15,867 bases of DNA from Bacteroidota bacterium. Lineage in GTDB: Bacteria > Bacteroidota > Bacteroidia > Chitinophagales > Chitinophagaceae. The stretch covers positions 1 through 15,867 of the forward strand of contig JAEYVW010000295.1 of the NCBI GenBank assembly GCA_023429365.1. Reading direction: 5' to 3'. Position 1 is the stretch's first letter. Each line of letters starts with the position of its first letter. The notes beneath the pieces were generated by a model. That model saw only the letters and a program-made list of their open reading frames with translations. It was not told the DNA's origin and did not search any database. A program made the position numbers and the translations under genes. Below are positions 6,162-13,577 of this stretch, piece after piece.

Positions 6162-7412
6162 TCAATATTCAAATTTTCTCAAAGCCGGAGCTTTCCACCA
6201 GGTGGTGATCACCACGCCAAGTGTCATACAGCCTCCAAAGATTACCGAGGGTACCACGCCTAATAGTCGGGAAGCCATACCGCTTTCAAACTGGCCGAGT
6301 TCATTGCTGGAGTTGACAAACATGGAACTGACGCTGCTGACCCGTCCGCGCATATGATCGGGTGTTTTTAGTTGAATAACGGTACCTCGTACTACCACGC
6401 TGATCCCATCCAGCATACCTGCGAGCATTAATGCTAAAAAAGAAAGTACGAACCATTTCGACAAAGCAAAAATGATGATGCATATCCCAAAGCCAGCGAC
6501 TGCCAGCATCAGCTTTTTGCCCTGCTTTTTTTTCATGGGTGAAATGGTAAGCAGAACCACCACGCAAATAGCACCAATATCAATGGCTGCATTCAACCAC
6601 CCGAATCCCATGGGTCCCACTTTCAAAATATCCCGGGCAAATACTGGTATCATCGCCGCCACACCTCCAAATAGTACCGCAAACATATCCAGTGCCAGGG
6701 CTCCTAAAAGCTCCTTGGTCTTATACACAAATCGTAAACCTTCTTTCACACTTTCCCAGGTGCGGGTCTCACCGCTTTTCACATGAACTGGTTTAGGCTT
6801 TAGTCGTGTCAAAACTATAAGGGCGGTAGTCATCATACAACAAATGATGATCTGTGTTCCCATGATTCCCACCAGGGCTATCATGAAGCCACCCATGGCA
6901 TGACCCGTTACCGAAGCTGTGAGCCAGCTGCCCTGGCTCCACGTTGTAGCGTTTTGCAGGTATTGCCGGGGCACGATAGTGGCGATCATGGCGCTAAAGA
7001 CAGGGCCTGCAAATGAGCGAAAAATACCGGTACAGAAAATCACGGCATAGATAAAGTAACTGATATAAATATTTTTTACGTTTTCGTCAACAAATGGCGT
7101 GGTTAGAAATAACAACACAAGTGCCGCGCAGATATAGGCAAAAACACTTTTTAGAAGGAGTTTTCTTTTTTCACTGATATCGATAACATGCCCGGAGTAA
7201 AGCGCCATCGACAGCGCCGGGATTACTTCGGAAAGTCCTACCAGCCCTATGGCAAATGGGTCATTTGTCAACTCGTACACCCACCATCCCACCAGTGTGC
7301 TCATCATGCGCAATGACATGATAAAAAAAAATCTGCCCAGGACAAGATTTTTGTACTCCGGTATTTTAACCGCAGCAAAGGGATCATCTGTGATTTGGGG
7401 AGGGTGACTCAT
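6162..7412 (-). CDS. MFS transporter, MFS_3/EntS-like efflux family
   Basis: The 416-residue integral membrane protein has about 12 hydrophobic segments, the first beginning after a hydrophilic N-terminus ending PEYKNLVLGRFFF. The conserved loop after the second helix reads GHVIDISEKRKLLL (74-87), a form of the MFS motif A (G-x-x-x-D-x-x-x-R-R/K). A C-terminal-half motif TPDHMRGRVSSV resembles the P-x-x-x-R-G-R-x-x-S signature of the EntS-type drug/siderophore exporter branch. It probably exports a small molecule by proton antiport; the substrate cannot be told. It is the last gene of the minus-strand run, starting 64 bp after the deoxynucleoside kinase stop, and may be co-transcribed with it. 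It converges on the toxin gene. Confidence 0.9.
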   Translation of the reverse strand: MSHPPQITDDPFAAVKIPEYKNLVLGRFFFIMSLRMMSTLVGWWVYELTNDPFAIGLVGLSEVIPALSMALYSGHVIDISEKRKLLLKSVFAYICAALVLLFLTTPFVDENVKNIYISYFIYAVIFCTGIFRSFAGPVFSAMIATIVPRQYLQNATTWSQGSWLTASVTGHAMGGFMIALVGIMGTQIIICCMMTTALIVLTRLKPKPVHVKSGETRTWESVKEGLRFVYKTKELLGALALDMFAVLFGGVAAMIPVFARDILKVGPMGFGWLNAAIDIGAICVVVLLTISPMKKKQGKKLMLAVAGFGICIIIFALSKWFVLSFLALMLAGMLDGISVVVRGTVIQLKTPDHMRGRVSSVSSMFVNSSNELGQFESGMASRLLGVVPSVIFGGCMTLGVVITTWWKAPALRKFEY

Positions 7413-7476
7413 GATAAGGTTGAAATCGAGGACCTGAAAGCCTGGAAACTATTAGTTCTTCGTCTTCTCATTTTTG

Positions 7477-8109
7477 TTAAGGTAAGGAGATATAATGTTG
7501 CCCGTCGCTATACTCGTGTCCCAGCGCATCAGTAATAGTTTGAAGGTGTTTTTTGTTGCCCAGGAAATCAGCGTTGCTCACGTCAACAAACAACGTTTTT
7601 ATATTGTGATCACGTATATAACTCGTGTATGTTTCCTGGATATTATAAAGGTAGTCATCCGGTATATTTTGTTCATAGGAGCGATTGCGTTTGCGAATAT
7701 TGGCCTGCAACTTACTGACCGGGGCGTGCAGGTAGATTAGCAGATCAGGCTGAATCAATTGCTGGTGAATGATATCAAATAATCGCTGGTAGAGCCGGAA
7801 CTCATCATCTGGTAATGTGACTTTGGCAAACAAAAGACATTTAGTGAACAGGTAATCTGAAATGGTCAGCTGGCGGAACATATCTTTTTGCTGCAACAGC
7901 TCTTTAAGTTGCTTGAATCGTTCGGCCATGAAAAATAATTCGAGGGGGAAAGCATACTGGGACGGGTTTTCATAAAATTTGGGAAGAAAAGGATTGTCGG
8001 CAAATTCTTCGAGTATTAACCTTGCGTTGTAGTGTTTGGATAACAAATGGGCTAATGTTGTTTTACCTGCCCCGATATTTCCTTCGATAGTAATAAAATG
8101 ATAGTTCAT
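7477..8109 (-). CDS. Deoxynucleoside kinase (deoxyadenosine/deoxyguanosine kinase type)
   Basis: The 210-residue soluble protein belongs to the dNK/thymidine-kinase-2-like family, which phosphorylates salvaged deoxynucleosides to monophosphates with ATP. Visible motifs are the P-loop GNIGAGKT (10-17), the substrate-side EEF after the second strand (LILEEFADNPFL), the ISDYLFTK segment at the place of the family D-R-S/Y motif, and the basic lid RKRNRSYEQNI that contacts phosphates. The length is normal for the bacterial enzyme. Base specificity cannot be settled by eye; purine deoxynucleosides are the commonest for this bacterial branch. It lies 92 bp downstream of folK on the same strand. In some Bacteroidota I believe the two activities are found as one fused protein, which would support a functional link, but I could not check that here. 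Confidence 0.92.
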   Translation of the reverse strand: MNYHFITIEGNIGAGKTTLAHLLSKHYNARLILEEFADNPFLPKFYENPSQYAFPLELFFMAERFKQLKELLQQKDMFRQLTISDYLFTKCLLFAKVTLPDDEFRLYQRLFDIIHQQLIQPDLLIYLHAPVSKLQANIRKRNRSYEQNIPDDYLYNIQETYTSYIRDHNIKTLFVDVSNADFLGNKKHLQTITDALGHEYSDGQHYISLP

Positions 8110-8201
8110 TGCTGCGATTCATAGACCGGTGAACCGCAAAGTAAATAAAATGACTGGGGTGGTGATGACAAGCCTAATATATTGTGGATAAGTCCGGAAC
8201 C

Positions 8202-8705
8202 TTAACCCCTGTATATTGAAACTTCCAGCGGATCTGTACAGTCAGCAAGCAGTTGCGAAATTGTTTTTTTATACAACGGATGTAGCAGCCTGGGAGCTAT
8301 CTCCGCTAGTGGCGTCAACGCAAAACGCCTGTCGTGCATTCGTGGATGAGGCACCTCTAAGGATGGTTCTTTAATAATGGCATCATCAAAAAGCAGAATA
8401 TCAATATCGATAGTTCGCGGCCCGTTTTTTTCCTTGCGAAACCGACCCAGCTTTTTTTCAATCGACAGTATTTTTTTTAGAAGTTGCTTTGGCTCGAGTC
8501 CGGTTTGAATTTGCAGGACCTGGTTTAAAAACGACGGCTGGTCTGTTTTGCCCCATGCTTCGGTTTCGTAGATGGAAGATGCCAATATAACCTCCCCGCA
8601 ATGCTGCTTAATCAGTTCGTTTGCACTGGTCAGGTTCCTCAACCGGTCACCCATATTACCGCCTGTCAACAACCAGGCTGTTTGCGGAAAAGCTGTCTTC
8701 GCCAT
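8202..8705 (-). CDS. folK: 2-amino-4-hydroxy-6-hydroxymethyldihydropteridine diphosphokinase
   Basis: HPPK transfers pyrophosphate from ATP to 6-hydroxymethyl-7,8-dihydropterin in folate synthesis. The 167-residue protein has the family order: LLTGGNMGDR (12-21; GGNMGDR where many have GSNLGDR), YETEAWGKTDQPSFLNQV (46-63), LGRFRKEKNGPRTIDIDILLF (86-106) with the magnesium-binding D100 and D102, and VPHPRMHDRRFALTPLAEIAP (118-138). All catalytic features are present. The ATG at 8705 is the natural start. It is divergent from sppA, with 45 bp between the two start codons, so the promoters overlap. The deoxynucleoside kinase follows on the same strand. Confidence 0.97.
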   Translation of the reverse strand: MAKTAFPQTAWLLTGGNMGDRLRNLTSANELIKQHCGEVILASSIYETEAWGKTDQPSFLNQVLQIQTGLEPKQLLKKILSIEKKLGRFRKEKNGPRTIDIDILLFDDAIIKEPSLEVPHPRMHDRRFALTPLAEIAPRLLHPLYKKTISQLLADCTDPLEVSIYRG

Positions 8706-8720
8706 GGCCCCAAATATCTT

Positions 8721-8728
8721 TATTTTTG
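8721..8728 (+). promoter_or_regulatory. Candidate -7 element for sppA
   Basis: TATTTTTG matches TAnnTTTG and sits 22 bp before the sppA ATG. No clear TTG is found about 19 bp upstream (TTCG lies near that place). It falls in the 45-bp gap shared with divergent folK. Confidence 0.4.
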
Positions 8729-8750
8729 ATATTCAACAATGTATTGACAT

Positions 8751-10499
8751 ATGTGGAATTTTTTCAAGATAGTCCTCGCTTGTTTACTGGCACTAGTGGT
8801 GTTTAGTCTGCTGGCTGTGTTTTTCCTGGTTTCCATGGCAGGTGGACTGGCAGCAAAAGATAAGCCACGCATAGCTTCCAACTCAGTAATAGTATTGGAT
8901 CTTGCGCAGCATTATCGCGAGCAGGTTACTCAAAATCCGCTGGCGATATTTAGCAGTAACCAGTCAGACGTTCCGGGTCTTTATGATGTGGTGAGATTGT
9001 TGAAACTCGCAAAAGCGGATAAAAATATTGCAGGCATATATATCATTGCTAACACAAACCCGAATGGTTTCGCAGCCAACGATGAGATCAGGAATGCTCT
9101 GAATGATTTTAAATCGGGTGGCAAGTTTGTCCTGGCGCATGGCGATATCATGACGCAGGCAGCCTATAGCGTAGCAAATATCGCGGACAAGATTTATGTA
9201 AGTCCGCAGGGTTACCTCGAATGGGATGGATACAGCGTTGAGCTCGCTTTTGTAAAAGGAACATTGGAAAAACTGGATATCGAACCACAAATATTTTATG
9301 CCGGGAAATTCAAAAGCGCAACCGAACCTTTTCGGGCCGCAGAAATGACGCCGGAGAATGAATTGCAAACTTCAGTTTGGCTCAATGACCTGTATAGTGA
9401 TTTCCTGACCAAGACCTCAGAAATAAGGAAGATAGATACCGCCAGTCTGCATCGACTCGCCAGTGGGGCCGCGATCCAGACTGCGAATGATGCGGTGAAG
9501 CATGGCCTGGTGGACGGCGTAAAGTATGACGATGAACTTAAGGACGAGATAAAAACAAACCTGGGAATTGGTAAGTACGACCGGATCAATTTTACGACGA
9601 TCAATACATATTATGCCGCGTCGAATATCCGCAAGAGAAGTGGTGATAAGATTGCCCTGATCTATGCTGAAGGTAATATCGTGGATGGAAAATCAGAGGA
9701 AGGTATCGGCGGCGAAACCTATCGTAACCTTGTGCGAAAAGCCCGTCTCGACAGATCAATAAAAGCAATTGTACTTCGGGTTAACTCCGGTGGTGGCAGT
9801 GCGATGGCGAGTGAAGCGATCTGGCGCGAGCTGGCGCTAGCTAAACAAGAGAAGCCCGTGATCGTGAGTTTTGGCGACGTAGCGGCTTCGGGCGGCTACT
9901 ATATTGCCTGCGCAGCCGATAGCATTTTTGCATTGCCCACAACAATTACAGGTTCCATTGGTGTTTTCGGGATCATTCCCAACATGCAGTCATTTTTTAA
10001 AAACAAGCTGGGCATTACTTTCGACGGTGTGAAAACAGCGCCGTATGCTGATGCGGGAGCAATATACCGCCCCCTGAATGAGCCGGAAAAGAATATGGTG
10101 CAGGCCAGCGTGGACCTGATCTATACCACGTTCAAACAAAGAGTGGCAGAGGGCCGGAAAAGGGATACCACATATATCGACAGCATCGCCCAGGGCCGCG
10201 TGTGGACCGGTTTGAAAGCAAAGGACATTGGCCTGATCGACCGCTTTGGAGGAATTGAAGATGCCATCGTCGCTGCTGCCTCAAAAGCCGGCCTGACCGA
10301 TTATAGCGTGAGAGAGTATCCTGAGCCGGAGAATATATTTGACAAGATCTTTGGAAAGGACGATCCCATGAGTTATACAGATAAGATCAAAAAGGAAATC
10401 GGCGAAGAAAACTTCAAGGTCTACCAGGAAATAAAGCGTGTAAGGGAAATGAGTAACTCCGTTCAGACCCGGTTGCCCTTTGAGTTTTTTATCCGCTAA
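8751..10499 (+). CDS. sppA: Signal peptide peptidase SppA, long (67K-type) form
   Basis: The 582-residue membrane protein has one N-terminal transmembrane segment (about 7-30) and two tandem ClpP-like serine-protease domains in the periplasm, the duplicated long form found in E. coli. It degrades cleaved signal peptides using a Ser/Lys dyad split between the domains. The general-base lysine is K188 in GKFKSATEPF (185-193), matching the E. coli K209 region. The nucleophile is S380 in GDVAASGGYYIA (375-386), matching E. coli S409. RVNSGGGSAMASE (343-355) and TGSIGVFG (400-407) are further family motifs. Length is normal and both active-site residues are present. The start ATG at 8751 leads straight into the membrane anchor. 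It is followed by 95 bp and then an ABC-2 permease gene. Confidence 0.97.
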   Translation: MWNFFKIVLACLLALVVFSLLAVFFLVSMAGGLAAKDKPRIASNSVIVLDLAQHYREQVTQNPLAIFSSNQSDVPGLYDVVRLLKLAKADKNIAGIYIIANTNPNGFAANDEIRNALNDFKSGGKFVLAHGDIMTQAAYSVANIADKIYVSPQGYLEWDGYSVELAFVKGTLEKLDIEPQIFYAGKFKSATEPFRAAEMTPENELQTSVWLNDLYSDFLTKTSEIRKIDTASLHRLASGAAIQTANDAVKHGLVDGVKYDDELKDEIKTNLGIGKYDRINFTTINTYYAASNIRKRSGDKIALIYAEGNIVDGKSEEGIGGETYRNLVRKARLDRSIKAIVLRVNSGGGSAMASEAIWRELALAKQEKPVIVSFGDVAASGGYYIACAADSIFALPTTITGSIGVFGIIPNMQSFFKNKLGITFDGVKTAPYADAGAIYRPLNEPEKNMVQASVDLIYTTFKQRVAEGRKRDTTYIDSIAQGRVWTGLKAKDIGLIDRFGGIEDAIVAAASKAGLTDYSVREYPEPENIFDKIFGKDDPMSYTDKIKKEIGEENFKVYQEIKRVREMSNSVQTRLPFEFFIR

Positions 10500-10569
10500 A
10501 CTGTTATTACCCGTTTTGAACAATTCAAATCTGATCATTGGAAATGGAACAGGGTTGGAATAGGAAACT

Positions 10570-10577
10570 TACATTTG
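10570..10577 (+). promoter_or_regulatory. Candidate -7 element for the ABC-2 permease
   Basis: TACATTTG is a full match to TAnnTTTG, 17 bp before the permease ATG at 10595. The nearest upstream TTG triplets (10555-10557 and 10538-10540) give spacers of 12 and 29 bp, so no proper -33 box is seen. Confidence 0.4.
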
Positions 10578-10594
10578 CTCACCAACTTTTTTAA

Positions 10595-11704
10595 ATGCCA
10601 AAACCGTATAGCCAGGCAAGGGCGCTCTGGGCCATCACCCGGGGGAGTTTTAAAGCTATTTTCGCCCAGCCAATTTCGATCGTTTTCAGTTTGTTGTTCC
10701 CGATAATTTTTATACTCATCTTCGGGGCATTTGGTAATAGTGGTGTGCCCACACAAAAGATCGCGGTACGACCGGGATCCGACACCAGCAATGCCATCTT
10801 CGACAGCCTGAGGGCCAACAAGTATGTCAGGCTTGCGAATTATACGGATACCTCGTTAATGCGGGATGAACTGGCCAAAGGAAAGCTAACCGGCATATTG
10901 TTTATCCAGCCAATACCCGACAGCAGTGCACTCACGAAAAAGTTTCTCGTACACCTTCAGTCGAGTTCGGCAAGTGGCACATCGCTTTATCTTTTCCTGC
11001 AATCGCTCGACAACCTGGTGAATAAAATAGAATTAGCAGGAGTCGCTCCTTCAGCTAAACAATTTATTATCCAACCCGAGATCATCGAAGGACAGAAATA
11101 CAGGCAAATCGATTTTGTGTTACCGGGCCAGGTTGGATTTTCCATTTTGTTTGCCACTTTGTTTGGTGTTGCCTTTACATTTTTTACCCTCCGCGAACAG
11201 TTAGTATTGAAAAGATTTTATGCCTCGCCCGTGAAGCGTATCAATATTCTGATCGGAATAGGGATGAGCCGGTTGTTTTTTCAGCTAGTAAACGTGGTTG
11301 TATTGATACTGTTTGGTTATTTCTTTCTCAACTTCACCCTGCAGCATGGATTTCTCACTTTCGTGGAAATGCTGGTTCTCTCAGTGGTCCTGCTCTTCCT
11401 GCTCATGGGTGTGGGATTGATCTTTAGCAGCCTGGCAAAAAGCGATGCGGTGATCCCGCTATTAATAAATTTGTTTGGATTCCCTCAAATGCTTTTGTCC
11501 GGAACATTTTTCCCAATCACCGTTTTCCCTAAATGGCTGCAGGATATCTGCTATTTCCTCCCGCTGACGCAGTTTAATAATGCCATGCGTAAAATCTCGT
11601 TTGAAGGTCTTCATTTAAGTGATACATGGAAAGAGATCGGTATGCTGGGTATCTGGACGGTCATTGTGTATGCGATCCTTGTACGGGTGATAAAATGGGA
11701 ATAA
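10595..11704 (+). CDS. ABC-2 type transporter permease
   Basis: The 369-residue protein has the ABC2_membrane layout: one N-terminal helix (about 26-45, VFSLLFPIIFILIFGAFG) after an amphipathic start, then an extracytoplasmic domain (about 46-180), then five hydrophobic segments to the C-terminus. The FPQMLLSGTFFPI stretch followed by FPKWLQDICYFLPLTQFNNAMR matches the ABC-2 signature region near the last helices. Such permeases dimerise and work with a separate ATPase to export drugs, lipids or polysaccharides. No ATP-binding cassette gene lies on either side: sppA is upstream and an SRPBCC protein downstream, so the ATPase must be elsewhere. The substrate is unknown. Confidence 0.93.
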   Translation: MPKPYSQARALWAITRGSFKAIFAQPISIVFSLLFPIIFILIFGAFGNSGVPTQKIAVRPGSDTSNAIFDSLRANKYVRLANYTDTSLMRDELAKGKLTGILFIQPIPDSSALTKKFLVHLQSSSASGTSLYLFLQSLDNLVNKIELAGVAPSAKQFIIQPEIIEGQKYRQIDFVLPGQVGFSILFATLFGVAFTFFTLREQLVLKRFYASPVKRINILIGIGMSRLFFQLVNVVVLILFGYFFLNFTLQHGFLTFVEMLVLSVVLLFLLMGVGLIFSSLAKSDAVIPLLINLFGFPQMLLSGTFFPITVFPKWLQDICYFLPLTQFNNAMRKISFEGLHLSDTWKEIGMLGIWTVIVYAILVRVIKWE

Positions 11705-11754
11705 TTTATCTTAAGTAAAGTTGTTAGTAGTGGGAAGTTTTCAAAATTATAAGG

Positions 11755-12270
11755 ATGAAACTGATCAGGCTCTTGATTATTAGTGTGGTGCTTTTGTTTG
11801 TGGTGGTGACGGGTATGTCATTGCTGATACCCTCCAATGTTCGGATCTCAAGGGCTACGAATATGAGTGTGACTACTGATTCTGTTAGACCATTTATTGC
11901 AAACATTCACCGCTGGCCCGAATGGAATCCATTTTTCCAGTCTACGGCCGGGACCGGTGTGATCCGTTACGACAGCGCTGGTGTTCCTTCAGGGATGGAT
12001 GTGGATGGGATGCAGATCCGATGGCTGGAAAAAAAAGATGAGGAATTGATAGCCAGCATGGACAAAGCAGGGTTTAAGACTGTTGTCTCGGGTTGGAAAT
12101 TCATAACGCACCCCGGCACGGATTCGACAACACTGCAATGGTATATGGATTTTAAGTTGAAGTGGTATCCCTGGGAAAAATTTTCAAGCCTGCTGTTCGA
12201 AAAAAATTATGGCATCCGGATGGAGCAGGGATTGAACAACCTTAAAATTTTGACGACTGGCAACCGCTGA
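11755..12270 (+). CDS. Membrane-anchored SRPBCC (START/polyketide-cyclase-like) protein
   Basis: The 171-residue protein has a hydrophobic N-terminal helix (about 4-24) followed by a SRPBCC-like domain. The hallmark is the early segment where the first strand leads into WPEWNPFF (about 55-62), seen in the polyketide cyclase/dehydrase branch. This is followed by alternating strands (QIRWLEKKDEELIAS, GWKFITHP, TTLQWYMDFKLKWYPWEKF) and a C-terminal helix with an EKNYGIRMEQGLNNLK pattern. The fold binds hydrophobic ligands; no specific ligand can be named. The domain would face the periplasm. It starts 50 bp after the ABC-2 permease stop and may be co-transcribed with it. I judge the family from pattern, not from a search. 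Confidence 0.8.
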   Translation: MKLIRLLIISVVLLFVVVTGMSLLIPSNVRISRATNMSVTTDSVRPFIANIHRWPEWNPFFQSTAGTGVIRYDSAGVPSGMDVDGMQIRWLEKKDEELIASMDKAGFKTVVSGWKFITHPGTDSTTLQWYMDFKLKWYPWEKFSSLLFEKNYGIRMEQGLNNLKILTTGNR

Positions 12271-12378
12271 TCATTTTATAAGGCTCGTCTGGCAGGTTAT
12301 TTGTAGCTTCAGGGCACGTTACCATCCGCCTGGGTGGTCATACAATCAATTATCAAACAAACCTTAAATCATTCAACG

Positions 12379-12894
12379 ATGAAATCTGTATTGCTTTTAG
12401 CAGTATCGCTAACAACGATGCTTTTTGCCTGTGGACAGGATGACAAATCAAAACGCCCCAGTCCGCCGGCACAGGCCAAAGAAACCCTGGCCAGCGGCGC
12501 GGTTGTTACGATTGACTATGGCCAGCCTTCCGTAAAAGGGCGCACCATCGGTAAAGACCTGGAGCCCATGCCGGGTAAGGTATGGCGTACCGGTGCCAAT
12601 GAAGCCACTACTTTCGACGTGAGCAAAGCTGTAAAAGTAGAGGGGAAAGACCTGCCGGCCGGGAAATACTCATTGTTTACCATTGCGGGTGATGGAGAAT
12701 GGACGATAATTTTCAATAAAAACGCAAACCAGTGGGGCGCTTACAGTTATAAGGAATCGGAAGATGCGTTACGGGTAAAAGTAAAACCTTCCAAAGCGGC
12801 TCAGTTTGCTGAAAAGATGACATTTAATGTTGATAAGAACGGAACTGTGACACTTCTATGGGGCGATACAAAAGTTGACTTTAAAGTCGTATAA
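12379..12894 (+). CDS. DUF2911-domain lipoprotein
   Basis: The 171-residue product begins with a lipoprotein signal peptide: hydrophobic residues 4-17, then lipobox LFAC with the lipidated cysteine at C18. The next residues, GQDDKS, are acidic and may act as a surface-export signal of the kind known in Bacteroidota, but this is weak. The rest is a DUF2911 domain: ASGAVVTIDYGQPSVKGR, then VWRTGANEATTFDVSK, LPAGKYSLFTI, WTIIFNKNANQWGAYSY and a closing MTFNVDKNGTVTLLWGDTKVDF. The function of the domain is not known. The frame extends upstream to a GTG at 12334, but the ATG at 12379 puts the signal peptide at the N-terminus and is preferred. The gene ends at a strong terminator. Confidence 0.93.
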   Translation: MKSVLLLAVSLTTMLFACGQDDKSKRPSPPAQAKETLASGAVVTIDYGQPSVKGRTIGKDLEPMPGKVWRTGANEATTFDVSKAVKVEGKDLPAGKYSLFTIAGDGEWTIIFNKNANQWGAYSYKESEDALRVKVKPSKAAQFAEKMTFNVDKNGTVTLLWGDTKVDFKVV

Positions 12895-12915
12895 ATTAAT
12901 GTGTTAACCTGCATT

Positions 12916-12943
12916 GCCGTTTCAGAAATGAGACGGCTTTTTT
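12916..12943 (+). terminator. Intrinsic terminator after the DUF2911 lipoprotein gene
   Basis: A 9-bp stem GCCGTTTCA/TGAGACGGC (one G-U pair in the RNA) closed by a GAAA tetraloop is followed directly by six T residues. It begins 21 bp after the stop codon and isolates the sigma-factor operon that follows. It is the clearest intrinsic terminator in the window. Confidence 0.88.
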
Positions 12944-13016
12944 CGTTTTACTGAGTTATTAGTACCGGGGTGCAACGATTCTATTGCAGCTATTGTCAGC
13001 TTAGTACCTGAACTAT

Positions 13017-13577
13017 ATGGATCACCAGCGATTGGTAAGAGAATGCCTGAAGGGTAAACCTCAGGCACAACGGGAATTGTATGAGCATTTTGCCGAAATA
13101 ATGCTGGGGGTGTGCTATCGCTATACCCGTTCGATCCGCGACGCGGAGGATGTATTGCAGGAAGGTTTTATTAAGGTTTTTCATCACCTGAAGCAATACA
13201 AACAGGAGGGTGAGCTGGGTGCCTGGATCCGGAGGATCATGGTAAACACTGCTTTGAACTATTTAAAAAGGAATCGCAAGTATCAGGAAGAGATGTTCTT
13301 TACCGAACAATATTTGCACCCTGTAGCCGATGACGATCCGGCTGTCAGACTCCAGACCAAGGAGATCGCGGACCTGATCCGCCAGTTACCTCAGGGCTAT
13401 CAGGTTATTTTCAACCTTCATGCGGTAGAAGGTTTCTCCCACGTAGAAATTGGTGAAATGCTTGGAATAAGCGACGGTACTTCCCGTTCGCAATATTCCC
13501 GTGCACGTAACCTGCTTATCACGTGGATTGAAAAATATACGTCAGAAAAGAAAAAGGAAAAGTATGCAGGAAAATGA
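13017..13577 (+). CDS. ECF-type RNA polymerase sigma-70 family factor
   Basis: The 186-residue protein holds the two ECF domains. Sigma region 2 spans about 20-90 and includes YRYTRSIRDAEDVLQEGFIKVFHHL (35-59) and the promoter-opening GAWIRRIMVNTALNYLKR. Region 4 spans about 117-170 with the helix-turn-helix FSHVEIGEMLGISDGTSRSQYSRARNLL (140-167). There is no extra C-terminal domain, only a lysine-rich tail. It directs polymerase to a dedicated promoter set once released from its inhibitor. Its last 14 nt overlap the next gene, a membrane protein with an anti-sigma-like head, so the two are surely co-translated. No TAnnTTTG box is visible upstream, which may mean it is transcribed from its own ECF-type promoter. 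Confidence 0.96.
   Translation: MDHQRLVRECLKGKPQAQRELYEHFAEIMLGVCYRYTRSIRDAEDVLQEGFIKVFHHLKQYKQEGELGAWIRRIMVNTALNYLKRNRKYQEEMFFTEQYLHPVADDDPAVRLQTKEIADLIRQLPQGYQVIFNLHAVEGFSHVEIGEMLGISDGTSRSQYSRARNLLITWIEKYTSEKKKEKYAGK

Noticed and set aside
12334..12378. GTG start extending the DUF2911 lipoprotein by 15 residues
   Set aside because: It would put 15 polar residues ahead of the signal peptide; the ATG at 12379 places the lipobox cysteine at position 18 as expected.
13501..13563. GTG start extending the beta-barrel protein by 21 residues
   Set aside because: The added residues lie wholly inside the sigma-factor gene and are basic and unlike the family head. The ATG at 13564 gives a normal short overlap and the expected MQENEFEKK start.
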